From NCBI GenBank assembly GCA_022749755.1, contig CM040444.1, positions 12,672,274 to 12,736,273 on the forward strand: a stretch of 64,000 nt of DNA. The letters are read 5' to 3'. This document shows, in pieces, positions 11,859 through 23,682 of this stretch. Within the stretch, counting starts at the first letter, position 1. Each line of letters opens with the position of its first letter. The translations under genes were made by a program, and so were the position numbers. A model generated the notes under the pieces. The model made no database searches, had not been told where the DNA came from, and saw only the letters and a list, made by a program, of their open reading frames with translations. The stretch is from Azadirachta indica. Lineage: Eukaryota > Streptophyta > Magnoliopsida > Sapindales > Meliaceae.

Positions 11859-11865
11859 AGCTACT

Positions 11866-12450
11866 GTAACTTGAACATAACCAGCAAATCAATACCGATA
11901 TGTTAGAAACTGGAATTACTAAAAGCTGAACTAAAACAAAATTGCTGATTAACAAAAACAAAATACACATGAACACTTTCATGAAACCAATTAAATAAAT
12001 TCACACATTAGTGATTACAGAAAGACGAATACAATTTGAGAAGCTCAATTCACAGTAAAATTATCGAGATTCATTTAACGTAAAAGAAAAACAAAACCAA
12101 CTAGATATCCGTGTCTAAAAATTTGAATCCCATGATTTAACAGATAATTCAAAAATTGTAAATTAAACAGAGCTCGTAAAATTAGGTTTGAATTCAGTTC
12201 TTACATCATGTCGATTTCAACAGAGACAAAAAAAGAGGGAAAATTAATCTAAAAAACCCTAAAAAATTGAACAAAAAAATAGGGATAAATTTACTTACAG
12301 TTGACGATGCAAAAGGAGATAGAAGACAGAATTAGCAGAAACAAAAGTAAGAAAAGTCTTCAAAACATACAAGCAAATACAGGCTTCAAAATCCTTCGAG
12401 GTGAGGTTCTATATCTCCGTTAATCCTCTTCGGCTGAGGACTCGTCATTT
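11866..12450 (-). other. 5'UTR exon and intron of the LENG1-like gene
   Basis: On the minus strand, a non-coding leader around 12300-12440 ends in a CAACTGTAAGTAAA donor context near 12293-12302. A pyrimidine-poor intron then runs to an acceptor near 11870, a few bases before the ATG. The exact transcription start is not visible. Confidence 0.5.
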
Positions 12451-13450
12451 TGGAGAACGAGGAAGCTGCACTACTCTTGGGCCTTTGAGCCATTGGGCCT
12501 CCCATTTGATCATGAGCATTATGGACCCAATGAAGTAGGAGTGGTACTAAAAACACTATGTTATATTCTGATTACACCCGTCCTATAAAATGGTGGTAAG
12601 TCCATAAATTTCGGTCCTACATGTTTCTTTAAAGTACAAAAATATACCCTTTCATATTAATACAACAAAAAAAAACATATATATATATAAAAAATTTAAA
12701 GATAAGGTAAAGTGAAAGTTATACAGTAATTCGTAAAGTATGTTTGATATTGAGGTATGATAATTTTAAAATAATAATTAATGTGAGATAAAAGCAAAAA
12801 ATGTTATGATAATAAAAAAATAAGTGAATTTTTTTAAAAATTAATTTTTATATAATATTTTTTAGTTTTATTTTTATTATTTTTATATTAAATTAAATTA
12901 TAAATTTAAAATAATAATAAATATAATTTGACTTCAATTTAAAATTTATTAAAATAGATCGAACTTAAAAATTTTGAATTTTTATTTTGTGAAGTTTGAG
13001 GTGGATTAAATAAAAATTAGAATTATACTTAAAAGCTGAAACTAAATTTGAATTGAATTGAATACGGTCAAAATTAAAATGGAACTAAAAATTTTAAATT
13101 TTTAAAAATTAAAACCAATCTTGAACCGGATATGATTTGAAACCAGGTCGGAGCGGACAAGAATAAGCTAGAATAGCCCAAGCTTAGTATAAACTCTCCC
13201 GTCATCAGCCGCCTACCATATGACAGAAAGTCAACAACGTACCAAAGACGAAAATCTTCAAGCATTGATACGAATTCTCCACCATCCAAATATTCAAAGT
13301 TGCACCAATTTGGAATAATAAACAAAGAATTTCTCCCTTTGCTTTTCTTCCTGCTTTGTTAACCTAACAACCTGCTAAACCCAATATCTCTTCTCTCTTT
13401 CTTCCTTCATTATTTTCTTCTCTTCCTTTTGATGTTTTCACCTTCTTCCC
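12450..13450. other. Intergenic / ATL promoter and CT-rich 5'UTR
   Basis: AT-rich DNA with no gene. The last 120 bp before 13451 are rich in CTT/TTC tracts, typical of plant 5' leaders. The divergent LENG1-like gene lies to the left, so the promoters of both genes share this kilobase. Confidence 0.5.
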
Positions 13451-14596
13451 ATGGGGATGGGGTTGCAGTTGCACCATAGAAAGTTAGTAAAATATTTATT
13501 CAATGTAAGTGCAGATAGCTGTTTATCATTTTGTGACTTATATGATAATTCTACCTTCTGTAGATTACCATGCTCCTATTTCTGTCCTAGCTACTGCCAA
13601 CATCTTCTTGAATCTCTAATCCCTTCTCAGAGTCCTACAGTAATTATTTTTCATCCACACAAACCTCGCAAATTCTTGATCATTACAGCCTCTGTTCTCT
13701 CTACAAGTTTGTTTTTACTTCTCTGTTATGTTCTCCTTGTTAAGTTCTATTTGGGTTGGTGGAGAAGGAGATCTTCACGGCCAGTGGTTGTAGATGAAGC
13801 CCATGGTGGTCATGATTTTCTAGATGGAGATCATGGCCCTGTTGTTGACCATCACATATGGTACATCAACACTGTTGGTTTGCAGCCGTCTATCATCAGT
13901 GAGATTACTGTTTGTAGGTATAAGAAAGGAGATGGACTTATTGAAGGAACAGACTGCTCTGTTTGCTTGAGTGAGTTTCAGGAGGATGAGACTCTCAGGC
14001 TTTTACCTAAATGCAGCCATGCTTTTCATATCTCTTGTATTGATACCTGGCTTAGATCACACACCAATTGTCCCTTGTGCAGAGCTCCCATTGTCAAGAG
14101 TACAGCCGCAGGATCATCATCATCTGAGTCAAGCAATGAGAATTCAGGCAATAATGGAAATACCCAAGTAAGTATTCCGGTAGATAATAGAGAAACTGAG
14201 ACACAATTTGAGGACAGAGTGGTTGAAAGGAGGAATATTGATCTAACACAAGAAGAAGGGGAATTACAGGTTGAGAACACAAGAAAGAGAAGTGAGAATT
14301 CAGATGAGATACAACCAATTAGAAGATCAGTTTCTTTAGACTGTGTATCAGCTTCCAAGATGATTCAAGCTCTTGCCAATTTTGTTCCTGAAAAAACCGT
14401 ACGCAATTCAGATATCCAACTGGCAGAAGAGAGGGATTCCAGTATGAAAATTGTTGCAAACAGAGTTGGAAGGGCTGAAAGCTTGAATAAATTTGTGGGC
14501 AGTTCTTCAATTGGAAGATCTTTGCAAAACGCACCAGTTTCAATGAAGAGGTCATTTTCCTGCAGTGGGAAATTCTTGTTTTCAAGGTCTACCTGA
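13451..14596 (+). CDS. ATL-family RING-H2 finger protein (putative E3 ubiquitin ligase)
   Basis: This intronless 381-residue protein has the ATL layout: a Cys-rich lumenal or extracellular N-terminus (about residues 24-49), a hydrophobic membrane segment at about 74-100 (FLIITASVL to VLLVKFY), and the GLD-type motif VGLQPSII at 142-149. A RING-H2 finger follows at about 169-211: CSVC, then KCSHAFH, CIDTWL and CPLCR, with all eight metal ligands present. ATL proteins are membrane-anchored E3 ligases that take E2s through this finger, often in defence or carbon/nitrogen signalling. The C-terminal ~170 residues are Ser/Glu-rich and disordered, with a conserved-looking basic end ([16 protein letters not shown]). 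The first ATG after a CT-rich leader was taken as the start. Substrate unknown. Confidence 0.92.
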   Translation: MGMGLQLHHRKLVKYLFNVSADSCLSFCDLYDNSTFCRLPCSYFCPSYCQHLLESLIPSQSPTVIIFHPHKPRKFLIITASVLSTSLFLLLCYVLLVKFYLGWWRRRSSRPVVVDEAHGGHDFLDGDHGPVVDHHIWYINTVGLQPSIISEITVCRYKKGDGLIEGTDCSVCLSEFQEDETLRLLPKCSHAFHISCIDTWLRSHTNCPLCRAPIVKSTAAGSSSSESSNENSGNNGNTQVSIPVDNRETETQFEDRVVERRNIDLTQEEGELQVENTRKRSENSDEIQPIRRSVSLDCVSASKMIQALANFVPEKTVRNSDIQLAEERDSSMKIVANRVGRAESLNKFVGSSSIGRSLQNAPVSMKRSFSCSGKFLFSRST

Positions 14597-16158
14597 GTCC
14601 AGGACTCAAATTTTGTTCCTGAAGTTCACAAAACTCAATTGTTCATAACGAGACATCTACAAATTTTGATGTCTCAAGTTCTCTCACGAGATGAGAGTTT
14701 TGTTATCGGTTTCCATACACATCAAATGTAATAAAGTAACAACTCTGAAGCTTGTAATATAACAACATATGCAAGCTGAAAAAGAGAAGTTTGTTGGATC
14801 AAGTTTCCAGCGTTTTGTATATGAACACCAAGTAATTGTAATTACATATTTCTTATGATTGATGCTACTGTTTCATTCAATTTTTCTTTAATTTTATAAT
14901 TGACTCATAGTTTGAGATGGAATTCTCTGTACTTCTAGATGATCATGGAGTTGATAGGTTGAGGCAAACCTATGTTCTTAGTCTACCGCAATTTGCTCCA
15001 GAAGACTATTTTTATAGGTGGGATTTGCTACATTTCAACCTTTGCGGTGAGTGTTACAAGCATTAATAATATAAGTTAGACATTCAAACAAGAAGACAAG
15101 AATAAATTCAACAAAAATATTATCAGTTTCAATTTTCCAATGCATTCTCTCGTGGTCATTCAGACCACATTTACAGCTAAAATTATAACTAAAAATTAAA
15201 AAATATTTGTTGTGGGAGATTTATGTGAGGTCAATTTAAGGCCTCAGATGTCACTGTCACCTCATATCAGAGAAGCAAATAGTCTTAAGGTGAAACCAGA
15301 CCTATGAACTCAAGACTCCAAAAATGGAGATCAGGTCAGGAATTAACTTGAGCTCAGATCATAGAAATATTGCTATTTGGGGATATTATGTAACGGATAA
15401 AATGGCTATTAGTGAAAGAATCTCACAAATAATTGACCATTATCCTACTCCTATAAAAACTCTTAAAGCAATTTCTATTATCAGAAAGGAATTCGGTGAT
15501 TACCTTAAATAATCAAATATAAAAAATGACGATAAACAAAGAAAGGTAAAAGATTTCTAAACGCCAAAACACAAACTCTATAATATTTTTATTTAGGTTT
15601 TTCGGATTGTTTTTACAAGAAATCATCGAGAAACCAGCACGTATCTGTTTCTCCTTTTGCAAATATATCCAATAAGGAAAAATTACGTGTTGGAAATTGA
15701 ATCGAAAAAAATTCCGCATCAACAATATTATATAACTCTATACAATTTTACTTATTGCTATATAAAATATTACATATTTTGCAACAAAACTATGCCTTAA
15801 AATTTCTAAAATTCCCTAAAAAGAAAAATCTAAAATCCACCTTAAGATTAGATGAAAACGTGATTATTCATAGGCATTCCATTACGACAGGCTGTCAGTT
15901 CATGCATTTCTAGCTCTAACATGCAGCAAAAGTAGACTCGTATGGAGACAACACTAAGCCCTTGCATGGAGTTTTTCATGCAATTAAATTGGCCATAACA
16001 TTTCTTAGCATATCATCATTGAATTTTAGTTATACCAAATCGACTACCAATTGGACCCCGGTGCCTCTCTATAAAAGAGAATTAATGTCTTCAATTTACT
16101 CTTGTATCTCATACATTAATCTCTAGCTATTTCTTATCTTTTCTTTGTATATCTTTCA
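14597..16158. other. ATL 3'UTR, then intergenic DNA and dioxygenase-1 promoter
   Basis: The first ~280 bp look like the ATL 3'UTR. A 62-codon open frame at 15324-15512 (MEIRSGINLSSDH onward) has ordinary composition but an upstream in-frame stop and no family I can name; it may be a mobile-element crumb. A plausible TATA box (CTCTATAAAAGAG) sits at about 16069-16081, some 80-90 bp before the first ATG of dioxygenase copy 1. Confidence 0.45.
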
Positions 16159-18876
16159 ATGTCTGCAACAGCTTCTTCTCCGGTTTTCACTCAAGAATCT
16201 ACCCCGAAAATGGCATGTGTGAAAGCTCTGGCTGAATCTGGTGATCTCACCTCCATTCCCTCCACTTATACCTTCAGCCAAACTACAGATGATCAAGTTT
16301 CAAAGCTTGAACCTGAAGACTCAATCCCAATCATAGATTTCTATTTACTCAACTCTTCTAATCCTGATGAGCTGTCCAAAGTTATCCAGGTTTTCGGTAA
16401 ATCCTGAGAGATTGGGTCATTTTCATGGTATATATAGCCCATTTTTTTTCCAATTTTATTATTATTGTCCTTTTTGCAAACTCCTTATGTTCTGATGGGG
16501 TTTGATCATTATTATGGGATAAAAATGGGCTAGACACGTGGCAGTATGTAAGCCCACAAAGTTCCAACCGACATTTATGAAATGATTTGTTTATGTTAAA
16601 AACCCGACTAATGAGAGATACTTACTGAGGTGGGATCTCACCTTAGAAAGTTAAAGTGTATTCGCATGAAGAGTACCACGTGGTTATAACCAATGGCTCA
16701 CAATGGAAAAGATGAAGTGAGTGTACCATACTTTGATATAGTCTCGGATATCAAGGGATCTGATCTTCAATATTCCCAATAAACAACTACAAAGGTTCTC
16801 CAAGGTTTATAGCTCATCTGAGGGACCACCTGATATGGGCAGACTAACAACAAAGGTGGGCTATCCAACCAGAGGAGAGATAAAATAGCTTTTTGATAGT
16901 TGATGAGTAGACCACGCCTAAAGTTTACAACTTTTTAGGATTATAAAAAGGGTGGCGAACCAACTTGTGACAAGTGTCAAGTGAAAGATAAGATAAGAGA
17001 TAAAGTAATTTCAACTTTCATGCAACATGTGACAAGTAATTTTGGATAAGGCCATCAGAGCTAATCCTTATTTGCCACATGTCTTGGTTTTATCTTTTTT
17101 AAGATGAAAATATTCAAATTTATTAAAATGTAAAATGACGGAAAAGAATTAGGGCAATTTCTCTTGACCAATTACACAAAAAAGAAGTTTTCTATATAAA
17201 TTCATACTTTTCTTAATGTAAGGATGATTCCTCTCTCTCTATCTTCTAATCCTCTCTCCAAAGACAAAAACCTTTTATCATCTTTATATGTCTATAGCAT
17301 TTTATTGTTGTTCATTACCTAATATAGTTGTCTTTTTATAATTCTTTTATCAATTTTCTATACTCTTGATGTTTTCTTCACCATATCAACTCTGTTTTGT
17401 CCCCTTCTTTAAAAGATTATGGTTTTCATTTGTTATCTTAACAAGTGTAAGTTATATCACATTCTCTCTATTTAGAAAGGAAAAAGGTTTTGTTTTGTTC
17501 GTAGATTCCTTTAGACAACCTTAAACATACATTAATGGTGGTTTTTTTTTAAGGTTTGGGCACTATTTTTGTCTTCTACAAAGGCCACATTTACTCTCAT
17601 TTCATGTCTTTTGCATGTTACTTGGTTCACTTGCACCTTACTTCATGAATCCACCTTGTATTCTCCATTTTTGAGCTATAAAGTTAAGCTTAAAATTCAC
17701 TCTCTCAACATATTGACTTGAGCATCAAAGTAGACTTGTCGGAAAACCTCCGATAACTTCTTTTTAACCGTATTCTTTATTGTAGGTGGGTTTATCTAAC
17801 TTGGGTTTGAGGTCAACAGAAGTGCAAGGTAAGGAAAGTTCGTGATAGTTTGCTTATGGCTTTATGGAGCATGAAAGACCACTACGGGCACCTTTTTGGG
17901 TTAGAACAAGGTCAATTTGAGTACAGAACATTGAGCTCGAATTGTTGATTGAGCACTTATCTCCAGCTTGGATACTAAATCAACCCGTGTCCCAACTCAC
18001 CAAGATTGCATATTTTACCACCTCAAAAATTACTATTAGGTGACAAATCATTGATTGGAAGAAAGCTTAAAAGAGAGGATGATGGATGGATATAAAAGAT
18101 TTTTTGATCTAAGAGAGGAGAAGAAGAAAGTATTTGCAGGAAAGTATGTGTTAGACCCAATAAGATGTCGTACTAGCTTCAATGCTTTAGCTGAGAAAGT
18201 TTTCCTATCGAGTGATTTTCTCAAGGTTTTTTATGCATTATGATTTCCATTCACCTAACAAACCCATTAGATTTAGGTATAAATGTATGCATGCATACAT
18301 ATATATATAATGTGCAATTTTTAGCTGTAACTACAGTGTGTGTGTGTGTGTGTATGTGTGTATATATATTTGTCTGCTTTAAATCTTACAACTTAGAACG
18401 CATGCAATGAGATTTCTTAAGAGTATTGCATAAGAACTAAAAAAGTTGCAAGGGAATTGCTGAGAGGAATAGCAAAGAGTGTGGGATTGGAATCCAACTA
18501 CATCAACTAACCTATTAACCTTGATTTAGGTCTCCAGGTCCTAATTACTAATCCTTATCCACCATGTCGATAGTCTGACCTTGTAATGGGAATCCCGTCG
18601 TATTTTGATCATGGTCTCTTGAATCTTCTTTTTTAAAATGGCATTAGAGGGCTTTAGTTGCTATACAATAGGAAATGGGTCAATGTCCATGCTCTTTCCA
18701 ACTCATTTCTTGTCAACACTGGCAATCGCATTAAGTAACTAATTATATTCTCTTTGTTAAACAAACCTTTCTTGCGAAATTGATCAAAAGAGCTATTGCT
18801 TGCTTGCTTGATGGGAAGGACAAAAGCATAGTGCATAGAGCTATAGTGAACAACAAGATCACAAGATTATTATTAA
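16159..18876 (+). pseudogene. 2-oxoglutarate/Fe(II) dioxygenase copy 1 (disrupted and truncated)
   Basis: Exon 1 (about 16159-16430) matches copies 2-4 but lost one base in the CRDWGFF codons near 16407, causing a stop. Intron 1 has swollen to about 1.6 kb, against ~90 bp in the paralogues. Exon 2 (about 18034-18282) has an extra base before the HPEFHSP codons. The intron-2 acceptor reads CATGCAAT instead of CATGCAGT (near 18410), and exon 3 carries several stops. Only the first ~95 bp of exon 4 remain before the Copia LTR at 18877; the rest of the gene, including the distal RxS motif, is gone. Its stronger divergence from copies 2-4 than they show from one another suggests that it died first. 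Confidence 0.9.
16440..18030. mobile_element. Probable LTR-type insertion in intron 1 of dioxygenase copy 1
   Basis: About 1.5 kb of sequence absent from intron 1 of the paralogues. It has a TATA-like CTATATAAATTC at about 17191, CT-rich tracts just after it, and a segment near 17715-17760 (TTGACTTGAGCATCAAAG then TCGGAAAACCTCCGA) reminiscent of plant gypsy LTR 3' regions. No coding domain was found and boundaries are uncertain, so this is an inference. Confidence 0.45.
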
Positions 18877-19113
18877 TGAAGAAAATAGGAATTGAAACAT
18901 GAAAGAAAAAGAATACTGAATTCTTTAATCCATTCTATTGCAAATGAGAGAATTTATACAAGTATAAAAGCCTACAAGTTAGGAGAAAAATCAGACAAAC
19001 AGGTAGCTAATTTATAGAGCATAATTATAATCTAAATTCTAGAAATTTATAGCTAAAATTATGTTATATAAGGTAACAAAATAATATCTTAAGATATTTA
19101 AATCATTTCTTCA
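18877..19113 (-). repeat. Copia 3' LTR (left)
   Basis: 237 bp, TGAAGAAA to TTTCTTCA. By eye it differs from the right LTR at roughly 27 positions without gaps, which is near 89% identity. Confidence 0.92.
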
Positions 19114-19129
19114 AGATCCCCCCTCAAGT

Positions 19130-20550
19130 TGGAGCATGAAATCCTAAATGCCCAACTTGTGAAGGAGAAAATGAAAGCCATCACGTCCCAAAGCTTTAGT
19201 TAAGATACCTGCCAGTTGGAATTGAGTTAAAACATATTTTGTAGCAATGGTGCCAGATTACAAGTGTTCATGAATGAAATGGCAATCAATCTCAATGTGT
19301 TTAGTATGCTCATAGAAGATGGGAATAGCAGCAATGCGTAAAGCCAATTAATTGTCACAGTGCAAAAGCATTGGTTGAAAATGTCACAAAGAAAGATTAG
19401 CAAGTAAACTACGTAACCACATCAGTTCACTAGTTATAGAAGTTATAGATTGATATTTGATTCTACAAAGAAGTGTGAGACTGTGGGTTGCTTCTTGGAT
19501 TTCCAAGAAATAAGAGTAGCATTAAGGAAACTGTAATATCCTACAATAGATCGTTGTGTCATCAGACAACTTACCCAGTCGACACCATAGTAAGCTTTGA
19601 TCCAAAAATCACTATTTGAAGGAAAGAAAAAGACCCTGACCAGAATAACTCTTCAAATAATGAAGAATATAATAGGTAGCATCAAGATGTGGATAACAAG
19701 GTTTTTGTATGAATTGACTGAGAAGTTGTACTACATAAGTGATATTGGGTCGAGAAATAGTGAGATAAATGAGATGTCCAATTAAACAACAATATTAGCT
19801 TGGGTCCTTTAATGGTTCGACACAATTTGAAAATAGTCGACGTTGTTGCGGAATAGGAAAAAAAGCTAGTTTACTACCAGACATTCCAATTTCTTTTAAG
19901 AAGTTAAAAGCTTATTTTTATTGGTAGAGAGATATCCCTTAAAAAGAATAAGTTTTAGGCCAAGAAAATATTTTAAGAGTACTAAGATCTTTTATTGAAA
20001 AATATGTACTGAGATAATTCTTAAGATTTTAGATCTACAAAATATCATTTCCAACAATGACCAAATCATCGACATTGATAATGAAAGCAAGAAAAGAAGT
20101 ACCTCTAGTCAAAGTAGAAAGTGAATAATCATGATGAGATTATACCACGCTAAATTTTCATAATGACAAAGAGAACTTGTCCAACCATTAACAAGGAGCC
20201 TGCTTTAGCTCATATAAAGATTTATGAAGTTGACAATTATGAGTATAATTTGGTGAAAGATAACTTGATAGAGGAGACATATAGATTTCTTCATGTAAAT
20301 TATTATGGAGAAAAGCACTATTCACATCTAATTGAAGTAACTCCCATTTTTTAGTAATAGTAATAGCCAATAAACACCTATTAATAATTAATTTTGCAAC
20401 AAGAGCAAAGGTTTTGGTATAATTAAACCTTTAATTTATGTATATACTTGGGCTACTAAACACATAGCATCAATAGAACCATTTGACTTCTATTTTATTT
20501 TGCATAACCAACGAAAACCAACTAGTTTCTTCTTTGAAGGTAATGGCACT
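19130..20550 (-). pseudogene. Copia RT / RNase H relic
   Basis: The open segment 20188-20370 (minus) contains the Copia RT block LLQLDVNSAFLHNNL-EEIYM followed by LHKSLYELKQAP. Downstream towards 19150 are RNase H-like fragments with stops. The intervening frame is broken repeatedly. Confidence 0.8.
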
Positions 20551-20555
20551 ATACT

Positions 20556-23420
20556 TCAAGTGTGATTTTGCTCTAGAGCATAAATTTTCTGTTTTATAGC
20601 TTCGCACCATTTCGAGTCTTTGATAGCCCAGAAAAAGGATTTAGGTTCATTGACAATGAAAATATTAGCAAGAAAGGCTTGATAAGATGGAACAAAACAA
20701 GAATAAGACAAATGACAAGACATAGGATAAGAAGTACCTGAAGAAACTGCATTGGATTTAAGCTGTGATGACATATCTACTCCAAAAAGTTGATACATAT
20801 GATCATCAAGATGAGAGGGAAGGCGTTGAGCCCTTTGAGGTCGTGACGTAATAGGAAAAGAATTTTGCATGGAAGTTGATTGGTCGGTGGAGATTTGTAT
20901 AAGTGAGTTTTGAGATAAAGACATAACCTCTTAGTTAGAGTTAATAAAGGCAGGTGTGGCAATATTATCATCAAGATTAGTTGAGGAGATTGAATTAGGG
21001 CGTTGTGACAAAGAGGCACAATAGTTGATGTCTCTAGAGAATTAAGACTTGGTAAGAAACAACAACATTTGGTTCTTTTAGAGGGTTGTAAGAATGAAAA
21101 GAGAATTGGTTTTATAAAAAGTAACATGCCGTGATGTAAAAATTTTGTGCAATTCCATGTAATAAACTTTATATCCCTTTTGTCTCATAGGATAACCAGT
21201 GAAAATACAGGGGTTGGAATGAGGTGTAAACTTACCTTTTGATCAATTTTTATCATGTATATACATAAACATCTAAAGACATGTAAATGAGAGTATGATA
21301 AAGGCTTTGAAAGTAACATATTATAAGGACTCTTGCTAGATAATTTGGGTGTAGGAGTATAATTTATGAAATAGGTAGTAGTAAAAACACATTCACCCCA
21401 AAATTTGATTAATGGATTTACTTGGTATCAAATAGCGCGAGCCACCTTTAACAAGTGACAATGTTCACGCTATGCTATTCCATTTTGTGCGAAGTATCAA
21501 CACAAGATGTTTGAAGTGAAATACCATTAAGAGAAAAGAAGTTAGACATAGGACCAACAGCAAATTCTAGACCATTATCATTCCTAACTTGTTTGATAAC
21601 CACAACTAAATTAAGTATTAACCATAGCATAAAATTGAATGCTTTTGACTTGTGTTTAAGGAAATAAACCTAAGTGCAATCATCCATGATAATAAAAAAA
21701 TAATGGGCACCAAAAAGAGATGGGGTTTTATAAAGTCCCCAAATGTCACAATGCACTAAATTAAAAGGGAAACCAGATTTATTATCGCTTAAAGGAAAAA
21801 CATTTCGAGTTTGTTTAGCTTGATGACATACATCACAATATTGTTTAAACTTTTGAAAGACGAACTAGATAATGTAGGTATTAAAGACAATGGATCAAAT
21901 GAAAGATGACTTAATTATTCATGCCATGAGGTGAATGAGGAAAAAAAAGATGTAGCTGCAAGAAATGGTTATTGAAGTTATTGAAGCAGTATAAGTCATC
22001 ACATAATTCACCCATTACAATTAATTTCTTCGATTTAAGGTCCTTAAGACATAAAATGATGGAAAAAAATGTAACTGAACATTGAAGAGCTTTTGTTAAT
22101 TTGCTTATTGAAAGAAGATTGCATTTGAAAAAAGGTATATGAAGAACATGATTTAAAATTATATTTGACAATCTAATTTGACCAATAGAGTGCACATAAA
22201 CAGTTGTCCTATCTGATAATCTGACAGGTAAGAAGTAGGAAGTAATTTTCACATTAAAGAAAGAGGCTGCATCATATGTAGGATTTTCAAAAGCACCACT
22301 GTCTAGGATACAGTCTGAATATCATGAGATTGAGTAACTTTACTAACAAAATTTGCTACATTCTAACTAACAGAAGGCAATAAGGACATGAGCTACTTAT
22401 ATTATTCTTGAGTGAATAAACTGACTTGAACATAAAATGGCATTGTTGGATGAAATAGATTCTATCTTCTCTTTTGAAGTTTTTTCTTTACTTTGCCAAC
22501 TCGAAGGAAATGCAGGCAACTTAAGACACTTTTCTTTATTATGTCCAGATTTATTGTAGTAGGCACATTTTGACTTATTTGTCCTTCCTTGTTTATTCTC
22601 TTTTGGCTGTTCATCAATAAATTCTCTTGTCTAATTAATAAATGGCTTGACAATAAAGGCTGCTGCCTTTGTTGACTAATTACTACCAATTAAAGTAATG
22701 GCTTGTTGCTTTTTTTCTTTGGTTACAAAAGCATAAGCCTTATTGATTAAAGGAAAAGGTTCCATGTTTAATATTTGAGATCGAATAATTTCGTATTGAT
22801 CATTCAGTCTCATAAGAAATTGTTGAACTTTTTCCTCCTCCCGTTCTGCCACTTCTTTTCCAACACCACATGTACATGAAGGGATAGTAAAATAGGCTGC
22901 TAACTCATCCCAAAGACCTTTTAATTTGGTGTAATAGGTTGCCACGGTCAAATCCTTTTATTGTGCAAGACAAATTCCTCTCTTTAACTAATAAATGCAC
23001 GGAACATTTCCTTAAGAGAAGTATTCCTTTAGATCTTCCCAACATCTTGCAGGCTGTATCTATATATACAACACTATCATGTAATTCTGGAACCCAGGCA
23101 TTAAAAATCCAAGAAATTACCATTGAGTTAAATTTTTCCCAAGCTTGAGTCTCTTGATTATTCTCATCTGGTGTAGGTAAAAAGCCATCAACAAAACACA
23201 ACTTGTTTTTGGCTCGAGGACCGTTCACTATAGCACGTCTCTATGTTGGATAATTCTCAACTTTGAGAAGATAAGAAACTAGAATTGTGCCCAGATTATT
23301 AGATGAATTAAGAAAATAAGGGGAAGCTATATTATGTTCAAACATCAACTTAGATGCTAAATTTTTTGTTGTATTAGAGAGATTTTCTTCATTCATAATT
23401 GTTGAGGGTTTTAGGATTCC
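20556..23420 (-). pseudogene. Copia gag, protease and integrase relics
   Basis: The segments 22905-23228 and 22676-22951 (minus) carry gag features: AWEKFNSMVISWI and VVYIDTA, then YYTKLKGLWDEL and FLMRLNDQYE-IRSQIL. At 22462-22689 are fragments of a zinc-knuckle region. At 21911-22252 is the protease-to-pre-integrase stretch (LNHVLHIPFFKCNLLSISKL). Integrase relics lie at about 21430-21850, and the linker to RT at 20556-21127. No segment is complete. Confidence 0.8.
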
Positions 23421-23445
23421 AGGATCAGTATTGGCTCTGATGACA

Positions 23446-23682
23446 TGAAAAAAATAGGAACTAAAATATGAAAGAAAAAGAATACTAAATTCTTTGATGC
23501 ATTCTATTGTAAATGAAAGAACTTATACAAGTATAAAAGCCTACAAGTTAGGAGAAAAATTAGACAAATAACTAGCTAATTTATAGAGCATAATTATAGC
23601 CTAAATTTTATAAATTTACAGCTAAGATTATGATATATAAGGTAACAGAAAAATATCTTCAGATATTCAAACAATTTCTTCA
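23446..23682 (-). repeat. Copia 5' LTR (right)
   Basis: 237 bp, TGAAAAAA to TTTCTTCA, the same length as the left LTR. A primer-binding-like site lies immediately inside it. Confidence 0.92.

Larger units (their letters stand above)
18877..23682 (-). mobile_element. Ty1/copia LTR retrotransposon, full structure, coding-dead
   Basis: Two direct 237-bp LTRs flank gag-pol relics on the minus strand. Each begins TGAA and ends TTCA. Element order from right to left is gag, zinc knuckle, protease/pre-integrase, integrase, RT, RNase H, with integrase before RT as in Copia. Just inside the right LTR, at about 23430-23445, the minus strand reads TGTCATCAGAGCCAATA, a degenerate initiator-Met tRNA primer-binding site. 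A purine tract complement (CCCCCCTCAAG) abuts the left LTR. All frames are broken. The flanks do not show a 5-bp target duplication (ATTAA left, AGAGT right). Confidence 0.92.

Noticed and set aside
18877..23682. A target-site duplication for the Copia element
   Set aside because: The 5 bp on each side (ATTAA, AGAGT) do not match and neighbouring shifts do not improve it.
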